A stretch of 50,528 nt of DNA from the NCBI RefSeq assembly GCF_900445255.1, contig NZ_UAPU01000005.1:1260001-1310528 (forward strand), in the 5' to 3' direction. The stretch comes from Anaerobiospirillum thomasii. GTDB taxonomy: Bacteria > Pseudomonadota > Gammaproteobacteria > Enterobacterales > Succinivibrionaceae. Of the stretch, positions 19,991 through 28,889 are shown piece after piece (the first letter of the stretch is position 1; every line of letters begins with the position of its first letter). A program made the translations under genes and the position numbers. Under the pieces are notes generated by a model. That model worked only from the letters and a program-made list of their open reading frames with translations. It searched no databases and had not been told where the DNA came from.

Positions 19991-20018
19991 ATTATACTAC
20001 TAATTTGAACTATTTCAA
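19991..20018 (-). promoter_or_regulatory. Strong promoter of the tRNA-Arg pair
   Basis: TTGAAA (20018-20013), a 16-base spacer and a perfect TATAAT (19996-19991) are followed by a GC-containing discriminator (GTCGC). This is the layout of stringently controlled stable-RNA promoters. The stretch from 20019 to 20237 is very AT-rich, probably holding the rmlA promoter; I see no gene in it and no JUMPstart/ops element. Confidence 0.85.
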
Positions 20019-20237
20019 TATATTTCTTAAATAATTTTTAAGATTTTTTTAAATCATATTAAATATGCCTTGATTTTTAAAGAATTTTTTAAGATTATTT
20101 TATTTGCCAGCATTAGCAATTCTTGCTCTTTGTCAGCGAATATACTCAATATCTGCATGGTCTTTGATCTATGTACAAAGTCTTAATGTGTTAAATATGT
20201 TAAACTAATTGGATGTAAACCATTTTAGGGGATGTCT

Positions 20238-21116
20238 ATGAAAAAAACTAAGGGCATAATTTTAGCAGGAGGTACAGGCTCACGCCTCTACCCTATGACA
20301 CTATCTGTTAATAAGCAGCTTTTGCCAGTATATGACAAACCTATGATTTACTACCCTATTACCACTCTTATGTCTGGTGGAATTGTAGATATTCTTATTA
20401 TATCTGGGCCAAAGGAGCTGCCTCTGTATCAAAGCCTTTTAGGAGATGGCTCTCAATGGGGAGTTCATTTTGAATATGCAGTGCAAGAAAGTCCAGATGG
20501 TCTTGCTCAGGCTTTAATTATTGCTGAGAATTTTTTAGATGGTTCGCCTAGCGCCATGATTCTTGGAGACAATCTTTTCTTTTCATCAAACCTGCACAAA
20601 AGGATGCAGGCAATAGATTTTACAAAAGCAGGTGCAACTGTTTTTGCCTACAGAGTTCAGGATCCTGAAAGATATGGGGTCGTAGAGTTTGATGCAGATG
20701 GTAAAGCTCTGTCAATTGAAGAAAAACCTAAAGATCCTAAATCTCAGTATGCTGTAACCGGTCTATATTTCTTTGATGAAAATGCACCCGCCTATGCCAA
20801 AACGCTTAAGCCTTCTGCAAGAGGCGAGCTTGAGATTACAGATCTTAATATGATCTATCTTAAAAAAGGAGTTTTAAATGTAGAGATTCTAAGTCGTGGT
20901 ACAGCATGGCTTGATACCGGAACCCCAGAGTCGCTTCTTGATGCATCTGATTTTGTACGTATCATTGAAAGTCGTCAGGGCCTAAAGATTGGATGCCCTG
21001 AAGAGGTTGCATATAAATCTGGATTTATAAATAGAGACAAACTTATAAAGCTTGCCAAACCACTTTCAAAGAACAATTATGGTAAATATCTTCTTGATTT
21101 AGCCAATGTGGGATAA
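20238..21116 (+). CDS. rmlA: Glucose-1-phosphate thymidylyltransferase RmlA
   Basis: RmlA makes dTDP-glucose, the entry to dTDP-L-rhamnose and related deoxysugars of surface polysaccharide. The signature [11 protein letters not shown] starts at about residue 11, [15 protein letters not shown] follows, and ILGDNLFF carries the metal-binding aspartate. The C-terminal part has [20 protein letters not shown]. Length 292 fits the family. I chose the second ATG (20238) because AGGGG directly abuts the first (20232) but is well spaced from the second. It starts a short plus-strand run with an unknown gene and rmlC. Confidence 0.96.
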   Translation: MKKTKGIILAGGTGSRLYPMTLSVNKQLLPVYDKPMIYYPITTLMSGGIVDILIISGPKELPLYQSLLGDGSQWGVHFEYAVQESPDGLAQALIIAENFLDGSPSAMILGDNLFFSSNLHKRMQAIDFTKAGATVFAYRVQDPERYGVVEFDADGKALSIEEKPKDPKSQYAVTGLYFFDENAPAYAKTLKPSARGELEITDLNMIYLKKGVLNVEILSRGTAWLDTGTPESLLDASDFVRIIESRQGLKIGCPEEVAYKSGFINRDKLIKLAKPLSKNNYGKYLLDLANVG

Positions 21117-21121
21117 AGCTC

Positions 21122-21727
21122 ATGGCAAAAACAATAAGATTAAAAACAAGCCTCTTTTTTTCAGCTTTGCTTCTGGTTTTAGCCTGCAAAAATAAAGAGC
21201 GTATATTTATTACAAGATCTACGCCGACAAGAGATATCATTGCCTACCACTATGACAGATGTAATGAAAAAGACCTTTTCATTACTTTTAATATAGATAG
21301 ATATGCAAGAAAAGTTTTTAAGAAAAGACTCTTCTCTGTATTTTTTAAACTCCTGCACAACAGCAGCTTTAACAGGAAAAACAAAATATCTTTTATTTTA
21401 TGTAATATAGAATCGCAGGCTACAGTTGATCTGATTAAATACCTTTATCCAAAGGCCACAATATATGGAAAATATGTTGATATCATGTCATGCTTTTTTA
21501 AGTCAAAAGCCGAGTTACTAAGTAATACGAGAGGCTGTTACGAAATAGACTCATATAGTAAAGATGACTGTCAGATATTTAATCTTAAATATATTCCTGA
21601 TCTGGCTAACATTGACGAAGACACCCCTGAAGATTTTGCAAATTTTTTAGAATCTAGTGCAGTATATGATAAATCTGAGCTTATAAGTTTTCAGAGTCAT
21701 TTATCTAAAGGCTATCTTCCTGAATAA
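21122..21727 (+). CDS. Unrecognised protein between rmlA and rmlC
   Basis: I do not recognise this 201-residue protein. It starts 5 bases after rmlA and ends 18 bases before rmlC, so it is cotranscribed with them. Its N-terminus has a short hydrophobic stretch (about 10-22, ending LLLVLACKNK), but the cysteine is not in a convincing lipobox. The rest is soluble-looking, basic at first (many Lys/Arg to about 95) and acidic at the end. Secondary-structure-like alternation (ITRSTP near residue 30) recalls the start of GT-B or sialyl/polysialyltransferase-like folds, but I cannot assign a family. It could be the N-terminal half of a longer, truncated glycosyltransferase. Confidence 0.6.
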   Translation: MAKTIRLKTSLFFSALLLVLACKNKERIFITRSTPTRDIIAYHYDRCNEKDLFITFNIDRYARKVFKKRLFSVFFKLLHNSSFNRKNKISFILCNIESQATVDLIKYLYPKATIYGKYVDIMSCFFKSKAELLSNTRGCYEIDSYSKDDCQIFNLKYIPDLANIDEDTPEDFANFLESSAVYDKSELISFQSHLSKGYLPE

Positions 21728-21745
21728 TTGAAGTAGGTTTTTTAT

Positions 21746-22279
21746 ATGATTATTACAAATTCACCTCTTTTAGATGTTTTAATTATTGAAAATAAAAAAT
21801 TTGGTGATGACAGAGGCTGGTTCTCTGAGGTCTTTAGGCAGAATGAGTTTGAGATGGCTGCGGGAAAGCATAATTTTGTACAATATAATGAGTCCTTTTC
21901 GGGCCATGGCATTTTAAGAGGCATTCACTTTCAGAATCCAAATCCTCAGGGTAAGCTAGTACGTGTTGTAAGAGGTGAGGTTTTTGATGTAGCAGTAGAT
22001 CTGCGCAAAAACTCTAAGACCTATGGACATTGGTTTGGCATAACTCTATCTGCTGAAAATGGCAAGCAACTGTGGATACCAGAAGGATTTGGCCATGGTT
22101 TTTATGTAACTGGGGAGTGTGCACATTTTATATATCAATGCACTAATTACTATGACCCTAAGTCAGAACATTGCATAAAGTATGATGATAAGGATCTCAA
22201 TATTAAATGGCCACTGCAAGGCAAACAACCAATAGTTTCAGAAAAAGACTTAACTGGCATTTCTTTTTTAGATTATTGA
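21746..22279 (+). CDS. rmlC: dTDP-4-dehydrorhamnose 3,5-epimerase RmlC
   Basis: This cupin-fold enzyme epimerises dTDP-4-keto-6-deoxyglucose at C3 and C5. ILRGIHFQ contains the catalytic His61, QGKLVRVVRGEVFDVAVDLR follows, and IPEGFGHGFY and YQCTNYYDP are the family's active-site strands. Length 177 fits (about 180). rmlB and rmlD, which act before and after it, are not in the window. An insertion element begins about 280 bases downstream and may have displaced the rest of the cluster. Confidence 0.95.
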   Translation: MIITNSPLLDVLIIENKKFGDDRGWFSEVFRQNEFEMAAGKHNFVQYNESFSGHGILRGIHFQNPNPQGKLVRVVRGEVFDVAVDLRKNSKTYGHWFGITLSAENGKQLWIPEGFGHGFYVTGECAHFIYQCTNYYDPKSEHCIKYDDKDLNIKWPLQGKQPIVSEKDLTGISFLDY

Positions 22280-22555
22280 AACTATGCACTGATATTCTGC
22301 ATTATAGCCTTACTGAAATTCTATTTAAAAAATAGCTTGAATTCAAAGCTAATTGCCATATACCCTTCCTATCATTTTCAGACAGATGAAAGATGTGCAA
22401 AATATCTCTATCAAATCCTCCATTTGTTAGATGAATTTTCCGGGTTTTTAAAAGATTTTAATTTTGTATACGACAATAAATCCCTCTGCATATCTGCCGT
22501 CATTCTTATAGGTAGTCCTTTTTAAATATGAATCTTTGTAGCGCGATTACTTATA
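22280..22555. other. AT-rich intergenic stretch between rmlC and the first IS
   Basis: These 276 bases hold no gene I can support. A 62-codon open frame (22337-22525, plus) has no recognisable ribosome-binding site or family. The minus strand has no homologue of the IS3 remnant found on the far side of the element. Confidence 0.5.
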
Positions 22556-22587
22556 ACCTAAATCTCAGTACTGTTGTTACATAATTA
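22556..22587 (+). repeat. Left inverted repeat of first IS
   Basis: This pairs with 24498-24529 with four mismatches in 32. The first 15 bases from the outer end are identical. Confidence 0.88.
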
Positions 22588-22737
22588 TTTACATCTGTTC
22601 TAAAACAACCTATAACTCCTTATGTCTATCCTTAAATTTTTTTAATTTGATATTTTTATTATTTATATTGAATTTTATCTCATTAAGTTATATAAATTAT
22701 AGATTAATTATTATATTGGAGGTACAAGGAACTCAGC

Positions 22738-24492
22738 ATGTTATTTCTAGATCACACTGTTTCTGTGCCCTCCACTGGCATCACCAGAGTAAAAAGAAAC
22801 CATTTTATTTATGTCAGTGAACTAATAGACAGCTGGAAAACCAGTGATGGCAGCCGTAACACCAATAGAAGAAGTAAAATCATCGGCCGTCTGGTCAGAG
22901 CTGAGCCTGAATGCAATGTCATGTACCCAAACGAGGCATACTATGAGCTTCATGGTCTTGAAAAGCCTGCTGTAAATTTTGCACAAATATCTAAACCAGG
23001 TCGTAAATGCGACACCGTATATGCTGAGGGAGCCGCCATTTTCCCAGGCTTTGCTCTGCTTGCCGCCTGCGCTTTAATTGACTGTCAGGCTACATCTATC
23101 CTTACACAGTGCTTTGGACAACAGTTAGCTGAGCAGATTATCTTTATGGCAACACACTATGCCTCAGGGCACACCTCTCTTGAGTGTCTTGACTTTCATG
23201 CCATGAAGCACAATGTCTATAAAAGCGCCCGTGGTCTTAATGCTAAAAATGCCAGAGAGCTTATAGCAAATGGCCTAAAGAGTGAGAATATCAAAGCCTT
23301 TTTTGATAAGTGGCTGCCAGCAGCAGGCGGTGATGATGCCATTGCCTATGATGTTACAGCCTTACCTACGCAGGCAAAAAACATAACAAATGCTCAAAGA
23401 GGTTATGCACACGGAGGTCCTGAGCTGCCACAGGTTAACTATGCTCTGATGTGTAACTGTAAAACAGGAATGCCTCTGTATTACTCATCTTACTATGGTT
23501 CTATAACTGATAAGAAAAACCTGCAGCACGTTATTGACAGTGCTATAGAGAGACACCTGCCTGGCAATCTGTCATTGATATTTGACAGAGGTTTTGCATC
23601 TAAGGCAAATATTGAGGAGCTTACACACAAGGGCATAAATTTTATAATGGGTGTCCCTGGCACATTTAAGGGTGCCATGGAGCTTCTTGATGCCTTTACA
23701 CTTGGATACAATACTGACTTTGAAGATCTAGTTCTGCTCCAAAAGCTTGATGGGACAATATCTGAGCATGGTTGCCGCTCTAAAACAGTACCATTTGAAT
23801 ACTATGGCATAAAATTAAACCTGCACCTGTATGTCAACGAAGAGATCAACCACGATAAATCTATGGAGCTGAATCATCATATAGCCCACTGCCTTCAAAT
23901 AGCTCGTCAAACCAATCAGTTACCTGAGGATGGGTATTTAAAAGACGCTCGTGACTGCATCATCAAAGAAGGCAAAGGCAAGAACATTACATTCAGGGTT
24001 GATAATGAAAAATACCGTGAAAAGAAAAGAAAATATGGAAGCTTTGCTCTGTTTTCAAGTGCCCAGTGCAACTATAACTCCCATGATGCACTAAGGCTAT
24101 TTAGAAACCGAGAGATAGATGAGGAAATATTCAACTGTCTTAAAACAGATCTGCATCTCCTGCCTCTGCGCGTATGGAGCAATGATGCCATGCACGGCAA
24201 ATTCTTTATTCTCTTTATCAGCGCCATTATCAGAAGACATATTTTACAAAAGACTGGTGACATTCTGAATATGAGCAGATCAAGCTTTAACCGCCTTGTG
24301 ACAATACTTGAAAATGAGCCTGTTGAATTAACAGGAGATGGCAGGTTTGCTGATATGTCGGTTAAATCCAAGATTGTACAGTCAGTACTGTGTAGATTTA
24401 TTGATGCAGACAAGGCAAGAGAGCTGGGCATCAAAGACTCTTTTGTACATAAGCCTAAAGCAAGATCCTGTGCTAAAAAGCTAAAAAAGTAG
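22738..24492 (+). CDS. DDE transposase of first IS (IS4/IS1634-like)
   Basis: The intact 584-residue transposase has the DDE RNase H fold of PF01609-type enzymes. The first catalytic aspartate is in YDVTALPTQ (Asp205) and the second in IFDRGFAS (Asp283). The glutamate is in FRNREIDEEIFNCLK (about 460), the Y/F-R-x-R-x-x-E-x-x-F-x-x-LK signature of IS4-superfamily enzymes. A long insertion separates the second Asp and the Glu, as in IS1634-like members. AGGTACAAGGAA precedes the start. The frame is uninterrupted, so the element may still be active. Confidence 0.93.
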   Translation: MLFLDHTVSVPSTGITRVKRNHFIYVSELIDSWKTSDGSRNTNRRSKIIGRLVRAEPECNVMYPNEAYYELHGLEKPAVNFAQISKPGRKCDTVYAEGAAIFPGFALLAACALIDCQATSILTQCFGQQLAEQIIFMATHYASGHTSLECLDFHAMKHNVYKSARGLNAKNARELIANGLKSENIKAFFDKWLPAAGGDDAIAYDVTALPTQAKNITNAQRGYAHGGPELPQVNYALMCNCKTGMPLYYSSYYGSITDKKNLQHVIDSAIERHLPGNLSLIFDRGFASKANIEELTHKGINFIMGVPGTFKGAMELLDAFTLGYNTDFEDLVLLQKLDGTISEHGCRSKTVPFEYYGIKLNLHLYVNEEINHDKSMELNHHIAHCLQIARQTNQLPEDGYLKDARDCIIKEGKGKNITFRVDNEKYREKKRKYGSFALFSSAQCNYNSHDALRLFRNREIDEEIFNCLKTDLHLLPLRVWSNDAMHGKFFILFISAIIRRHILQKTGDILNMSRSSFNRLVTILENEPVELTGDGRFADMSVKSKIVQSVLCRFIDADKARELGIKDSFVHKPKARSCAKKLKK

Positions 24493-24497
24493 CGGAT

Positions 24498-24529
24498 TAG
24501 TTATGAAACAACTATACTGAGATTTAGGT
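24498..24529 (-). repeat. Right inverted repeat of first IS
   Basis: This is the reverse complement of 22556-22587 apart from four positions. The transposase stop lies just inside it. Confidence 0.88.
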
Positions 24530-24530
24530 C

Positions 24531-24818
24531 GTAATTTCGCCATACTGTAGAATTTGTTTACCTACCTTTTAGCCTCAGACACGCTTTTAAATAAGGCAGG
24601 AATAGGCACACTATGAGAATGCTTTAAAGTGGCGAAGGTGGACTCCATGTGTGCGTTATAATTGATGTTACGCGGTTTGCTATAGGATGTAGTCGGACCT
24701 AAGGTATAGGCCATGGCCATCATATTCTACCCTTTCATAGGACCACCGTTATCTAAATGAAGTACCAGTGAGTCTCTGATGATAACGTCATCTGTAATAT
24801 TTGCAGTGCTCAGATAGC
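24531..24818 (-). pseudogene. IS3-family transposase (OrfB) remnant
   Basis: Reading the minus strand gives a peptide matching the C-terminal integrase core of IS3-family OrfB. LVLHLDNGGPMKG (24757 region) is the second catalytic aspartate motif, then a TAG (24727-24729), then TLGPTTSYSKPRNINYNAHMESTF with the catalytic glutamate, FATLKHSHSV, and a second TAG at 24562-24564. Two in-frame stops and missing N- and C-terminal parts make it a dead fragment. Its downstream end is cut at the right inverted repeat of the first IS. The remaining 120 or so bases up to 24944 are AT-rich and empty. Confidence 0.85.
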
Positions 24819-24944
24819 ATTTAATTGCGATCTTGTTGTTTTTAGTTCATTCTATTAACATGAAATATTATGCTATAACATATAAAAATACGTATAAAAA
24901 TTACAGCTGATGCATGTATCAGATTATGTATAGATATATACTGA

Positions 24945-26174
24945 TCAAGATTTATTTGAATCTATAAGCTTATTCTTAATGTAAACATCTATATTAAACT
25001 CATCTGTATCTTTGTATAATAACCTACTATTATGCTTCTTATCTAAGAATTCATCTACAACAGATATATCATCGCTAAATACACAGATCTTATCTATACT
25101 GTAAAAAGACTCATCTACGATATTTACCCTATTTGTAATTAGACTTTTATTCATCGAAAGAGCCTCTCCAATTCTATATGAGTATCCCTCTGTTGGATAA
25201 ATCCTATATAAATCGATAATAATAGCTGATTTTAATATTTTATCGTAATAGTCAGAATAAGTTAAAAACTGAGAACACTTAAAGGCTTGATAACCGGCCA
25301 TTGTATTAAATCTATCTATCTTTTCTAACTGATTTTTATCTACTTGATTACTAAACAAGAACTCTATTCTATATCCATGTTTATAAAGAATTTTTGCAAT
25401 ACCATATAGTTGGTCAAATCTATTTTGAGATGAACCAATAAAAACTACTGTATTTGAGTTATCTAGTTTAGAACTATTATTAAATGACACATAATTTGGT
25501 TGATATTTTAAATTATTACTTTTTGCCAAATCTTTATTATATGTCTCTATGCTTACATTAATTTTTTTTAACGATTTATTAAAAGTATCTAATTTACCAA
25601 TATTTATTAAAACATCTTCTGACAGATCATCATAAAATCTATTTATAATGACAGACCTAGGGTATGATGCTCTCAACATTTTGAGAAAATTTAAGTCTGC
25701 ACAATTACCGCATATAATTAATGGAGCGTATGAATGAGCATTTTTTAACTTAAATTTGAACAATATTTCATAAATATTAGAAATTAATTTCTGATAAAAT
25801 TTATTCCTTTCCAGAGGTATAGTATAAATTCTAGACTTAATATCTGTTAGTGTTTGCAGATGATATCCAATAATGCTATTTAATAGTCTATTATGTGGTA
25901 TATATATAACATCATAGTTTTCTTGCTCATTTATAAGCATCCTTATATCGTCTGCCCACGTATATTTTTTTCCTAAGAGCAGGATTAATAACGAAACAAA
26001 TCTATACTTGTGTTTAAACGTTTTAGTTACTAAAATTTTTGTATTACTACGAAATATTTCTTTAACTATCTCACTTAGGGAATTACTTCTTACTATCTGT
26101 ACTGATCCTGAACAGAATAATTCCACATTCTCCTCTTTATAATTTTTATCTTCTGTAACTAGTATTCTATTCAT
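24945..26174 (-). CDS. Probable GT-B glycosyltransferase for surface polysaccharide
   Basis: The 409-residue protein looks like a group 1/4 GT-B glycosyltransferase. The second half has TVVFIGSSQNRFDQLYGIAK (about 240-259, the nucleotide-domain first strand), then YRIYPTEGYSYRIGEALSM, a variant of the E-x7-E-like motif in which the glutamate of IGEALSMNKSLITN contacts the donor. The first half is divergent. Base composition is clearly more AT-rich than the housekeeping genes and it lies between two insertion sequences on the strand opposite to rmlA/rmlC, suggesting acquired DNA. Donor and acceptor cannot be predicted; the rml genes nearby suggest O-antigen or capsule. Confidence 0.65.
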   Translation of the reverse strand: MNRILVTEDKNYKEENVELFCSGSVQIVRSNSLSEIVKEIFRSNTKILVTKTFKHKYRFVSLLILLLGKKYTWADDIRMLINEQENYDVIYIPHNRLLNSIIGYHLQTLTDIKSRIYTIPLERNKFYQKLISNIYEILFKFKLKNAHSYAPLIICGNCADLNFLKMLRASYPRSVIINRFYDDLSEDVLINIGKLDTFNKSLKKINVSIETYNKDLAKSNNLKYQPNYVSFNNSSKLDNSNTVVFIGSSQNRFDQLYGIAKILYKHGYRIEFLFSNQVDKNQLEKIDRFNTMAGYQAFKCSQFLTYSDYYDKILKSAIIIDLYRIYPTEGYSYRIGEALSMNKSLITNRVNIVDESFYSIDKICVFSDDISVVDEFLDKKHNSRLLYKDTDEFNIDVYIKNKLIDSNKS

Positions 26175-26361
26175 ACTACAAACCTTTAAATATCAAAATG
26201 ATAATTCTGTAGGCGTTGTTTTACTGATATCAATGTGCAATCACACTTTATCAAGTGCGTATATATGGTCTTGAGTTTTCTTAATTTTAACTCAATAATA
26301 GACCAAATTAACAGATTACGTATTAAATTTAAATAACGTACATTTGCCTGGATAAGACATG
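26175..26361. other. AT-rich intergenic stretch before second IS
   Basis: No gene is seen here. The sequence holds the ribosome-binding region of the minus-strand glycosyltransferase and runs into the left inverted repeat of the second element. Confidence 0.5.
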
Positions 26362-26387
26362 CCCTGAGATCGCAGGTTAAAAATACC
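26362..26387 (+). repeat. Left inverted repeat of second IS
   Basis: This pairs with 28654-28679; the outer 13 bases differ at one position. Confidence 0.8.
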
Positions 26388-26517
26388 TAGTTTTTTTTAT
26401 TTTTCTTTATCCTACCAAAAATTCCTTGTTATCAATCAAATTTTTTTTGAATTATTTTTCTAAATGCCTTGACTTTTTTCTTGTTTTATGGTACGATTTA
26501 CCCAATAGGAGGACATC

Positions 26518-28587
26518 ATGGCCAGTAAAGATAAGAATCAAAATCACCCAGTTTTCAAGAACGTTGTTGCCAGCAAGAGAACCTATGCCTATGCTCTCTT
26601 GCAGGGGAAATCTGTATGGAATGCTGAAAAAGGCTATTCAACCCGTGTGGCACCAACTCAGATTGGATCTATCAAAAGCAAAGATGGTATTGGTGAGTGT
26701 GTTTTTAATATTAACTTTCTCTCTGAAAATCCTGAGTTTATTCCATGGAAGGTTATACGTGTGGGGCAGGGAAAGTTTGAGTACGAAAGACGCTCAGAAG
26801 CTGAAATCAAGGAAATAAAACAAAAACTAGCCGACTCTCAGGATATTTTGGATGATATTAAAGCAAATCCATCTAAACCTGGCATACGCACCAAGGCCTC
26901 TGTTGCTAGAAATTCTGGCTCTGCTACCCCCAAGACCTGCGGCACTGCTCGTAAGTTTGGCGATTATTATCTGCTCAAATCCTTTATGGATAAGATGCCA
27001 TCATTTAATATCCTTAAAAAGATTATGCCTGATGACAAATACATCCTGCTGGTATACATGATAATGACCTGTCTGTCCAAGGGTATTAAATCTATATCTT
27101 ATGAGATTGAGGCTTTTGTCAGAGAGCACGCTCTTGATTTAGATATAAACTCTTATAAAGATCATATACAGAGACTGTATAAATACATAGATGAAAACGG
27201 CGTTATAAATGAGTTTGCCAAATTTAAAACTCAGTATCATAAAAAGAAAAATGGCAATAAGCACATGCAGTTTCTGGCTCTTGATGGTACTAACGTAGAC
27301 AATGCCGGCAACTGCCTGACTAAGGCACAGTACGGCAAATCTAAAAGCGGTACAGACAACAAGGTTATTAATTTTATAACACTGGTTGACCAGAGCACAC
27401 ATGAGCTGTTTTCCACTGTTACATATGCAGGCAATATTACAGATGTGCTGACTGTGGAGTCAGTATGCAGGCAGCTTGTGGACAGAGGCGCCGGCGACAA
27501 TATATCTTTAGTCTGTGACAGGGGATTCTGGTCTATCAACAATATCTCGGCCATGCTTGAGCATAATATATCCTTTGTGTGCAACTGTAATATAGCCAAG
27601 AGCAAACTTATCAAAGAGCAGGTAGATGCCATATCACGCGATCTGCTAAGAGACAGGGGTCTGGTTTTTAGCAGTAGCGCAGATATTACAGACACTGCGC
27701 CTAAACTGCTTGCAGGAAAGACTATACAGCTCCCATGGTCTTATACACAGAAGATTCTAAGTAAAATGGCAAGAGAAAATAATGAGTCTTACAAGCCTGT
27801 AAGGCAAAAGGAGAAAACTCTGTATGTACACTTTATTTTCTCCCGCGAGATATATGAAGAGAGCATGAATAAATATCGTGTTTTAGTAAAAGAGCTCAAT
27901 GATGCCTATGATATAGCCAGCAACTGGCAGGAGGTTATTGCAGGTAAAGAGCCATCTGAGCTTACTGCTGCTCATACCAATCTTTTAAAAGACAAGCTCG
28001 TTGATTTATTTCAATATAGTGATGAGGTTGCAGACACTGACTCCTCTTTTGACAAAAAGGAGCAGCCTCAACAACACTATTACCCAAGATACTATGTCAT
28101 ATCAAGGCTATGCAGACAAATAGCCACCAGAGTTCTGGTTTCTGACTGTGTGGATAATGTTATTGAGGCAAATGAAATATATGCGCAGAGAAATAATGTA
28201 GAGGTGGGCTATAGTATCATTAAAGGCGAGCTTGGAGGCTCTACACTCAATGCCTCCACCGATAAGACAGTAAATGCCAAAGTATTCATACTGTCTCTTG
28301 CATCAGAGGTTCAAAGACAAATGATCGAGGCTAATAAAGCCTTTAATAAAGAGCAGATTAAAAACAATCTGCCTCCTGTAAAGCTTTGTCATAACTCATT
28401 TAGAGGCACACTGCGCTCTCTGGAGGCTATAGAGGCCACTATTGATAAAGAAAATGGATCTATAATATTCTCTGGCGGAATATTAAAAAGGCAGTCTGAG
28501 TTAATACGCTCATTTGGCATTGAGCCATTAGATACGCTGACACGTGCAGCATATGCCAAAGAAGAGGGTTTTAGCTTTAAACGATAG
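26518..28587 (+). CDS. DDE transposase of second IS (IS1634/IS4-like)
   Basis: The intact 689-residue transposase has catalytic aspartates in LALDGTNVDN (about 258) and LVCDRGFWS (334). The glutamate is in RNNVEVGYSIIKGE (about 562), the Y/R-N-x-V-E-x-x-x-x-x-IK form found in IS1634-type enzymes. The N-terminal 60 residues resemble the small DNA-binding beta domain of that family. AGGAGG lies 6 bases before the ATG, a very strong ribosome-binding site. It differs in length and sequence from the first transposase, so the two elements are not copies of each other. Confidence 0.92.
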   Translation: MASKDKNQNHPVFKNVVASKRTYAYALLQGKSVWNAEKGYSTRVAPTQIGSIKSKDGIGECVFNINFLSENPEFIPWKVIRVGQGKFEYERRSEAEIKEIKQKLADSQDILDDIKANPSKPGIRTKASVARNSGSATPKTCGTARKFGDYYLLKSFMDKMPSFNILKKIMPDDKYILLVYMIMTCLSKGIKSISYEIEAFVREHALDLDINSYKDHIQRLYKYIDENGVINEFAKFKTQYHKKKNGNKHMQFLALDGTNVDNAGNCLTKAQYGKSKSGTDNKVINFITLVDQSTHELFSTVTYAGNITDVLTVESVCRQLVDRGAGDNISLVCDRGFWSINNISAMLEHNISFVCNCNIAKSKLIKEQVDAISRDLLRDRGLVFSSSADITDTAPKLLAGKTIQLPWSYTQKILSKMARENNESYKPVRQKEKTLYVHFIFSREIYEESMNKYRVLVKELNDAYDIASNWQEVIAGKEPSELTAAHTNLLKDKLVDLFQYSDEVADTDSSFDKKEQPQQHYYPRYYVISRLCRQIATRVLVSDCVDNVIEANEIYAQRNNVEVGYSIIKGELGGSTLNASTDKTVNAKVFILSLASEVQRQMIEANKAFNKEQIKNNLPPVKLCHNSFRGTLRSLEAIEATIDKENGSIIFSGGILKRQSELIRSFGIEPLDTLTRAAYAKEEGFSFKR

Positions 28588-28653
28588 TTAAAAAAAGAAG
28601 ATCTGGTCGCGTCCGGCGACCGGCTTCTGGTCATGAAATTAAGATTGATTCTC

Positions 28654-28679
28654 GGTATGTTTGGTGTGCGATCTTAGGG
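28654..28679 (-). repeat. Right inverted repeat of second IS
   Basis: This is the counterpart of 26362-26387, about 65 bases after the transposase stop. Confidence 0.8.
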
Positions 28680-28889
28680 ACACTAAATAAATAACTGAAA
28701 GAAGTGTCTGTGTGTTTTAAAAAAAAATAATAAGAAAGTTATTGAATTAAGGGTGGCGGATAGAGAGGGATTAGAAATCCACATAAATTACCCTTATTTT
28801 TCAATAGGTTGGAAAAACATGATCACCATAGACGCACTTTTTACATTGATTTAATTTAGATTTTACATCAATTTTACAGTGATCACGAC
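28680..28889. other. Junction between IS and prophage, with tRNA-Ser-3'-like sequence
   Basis: No gene is seen here. On the minus strand, positions about 28753-28776 read CTAATCCCTCTCTATCCGCC and then ACCC. This strongly resembles the T-arm and acceptor 3' end of a bacterial tRNA-Ser (AATCCCTCTCTCTCCGCCA), but the rest of a tRNA is absent. It is a candidate prophage attachment core. A pair of GTGATCA-type words (28820 and 28878 areas) lies closer to the phage genes. Confidence 0.4.

Larger units (their letters stand above)
22556..24529 (+). mobile_element. Insertion sequence, IS4/IS1634-like, about 1.97 kb
   Basis: The element is bounded by imperfect inverted repeats of about 32 bp (22556-22587 and 24498-24529, 28 of 32 matching). 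The outer ends read ACCTAAATCTCAGTA. It contains one transposase gene filling nearly the whole interior. No convincing target-site duplication is visible next to the ends. The right end abuts an IS3-family remnant, so the element seems to have inserted into, or next to, an older one. Confidence 0.88.
26362..28679 (+). mobile_element. Second insertion sequence, IS1634/IS4-like, about 2.3 kb
   Basis: Inverted repeats of 26 bp (26362-26387 and 28654-28679) bound the element. The outer 13 bases agree at 12 positions (CCCTGAGATCGCA and CCCTAAGATCGCA) and the inner half at 8 of 13. One large transposase gene is inside. The left end is followed by about 130 bases of leader with the promoter. No clear target duplication was found. 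Confidence 0.85.

Noticed and set aside
19955-20237. JUMPstart/ops element upstream of rmlA
   Set aside because: The GGCGGTAGCGT core was looked for and not found.
22337-22525. 62-codon plus-strand frame after rmlC
   Set aside because: No ribosome-binding site, no recognisable features, AT-rich intergenic context.
26426-26818. 130-codon frame overlapping the start of the second transposase
   Set aside because: It is out of frame with the transposase, which has the strong ribosome-binding site and catalytic motifs.
22556-28679. A composite transposon made of the two IS elements
   Set aside because: The two elements have different transposases and different inverted repeats, so they cannot mobilise the region as a pair.
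28751-28785. A complete tRNA-Ser gene
   Set aside because: Only a 3'-end-like segment is seen; the D arm, anticodon arm and 5' acceptor strand are missing.
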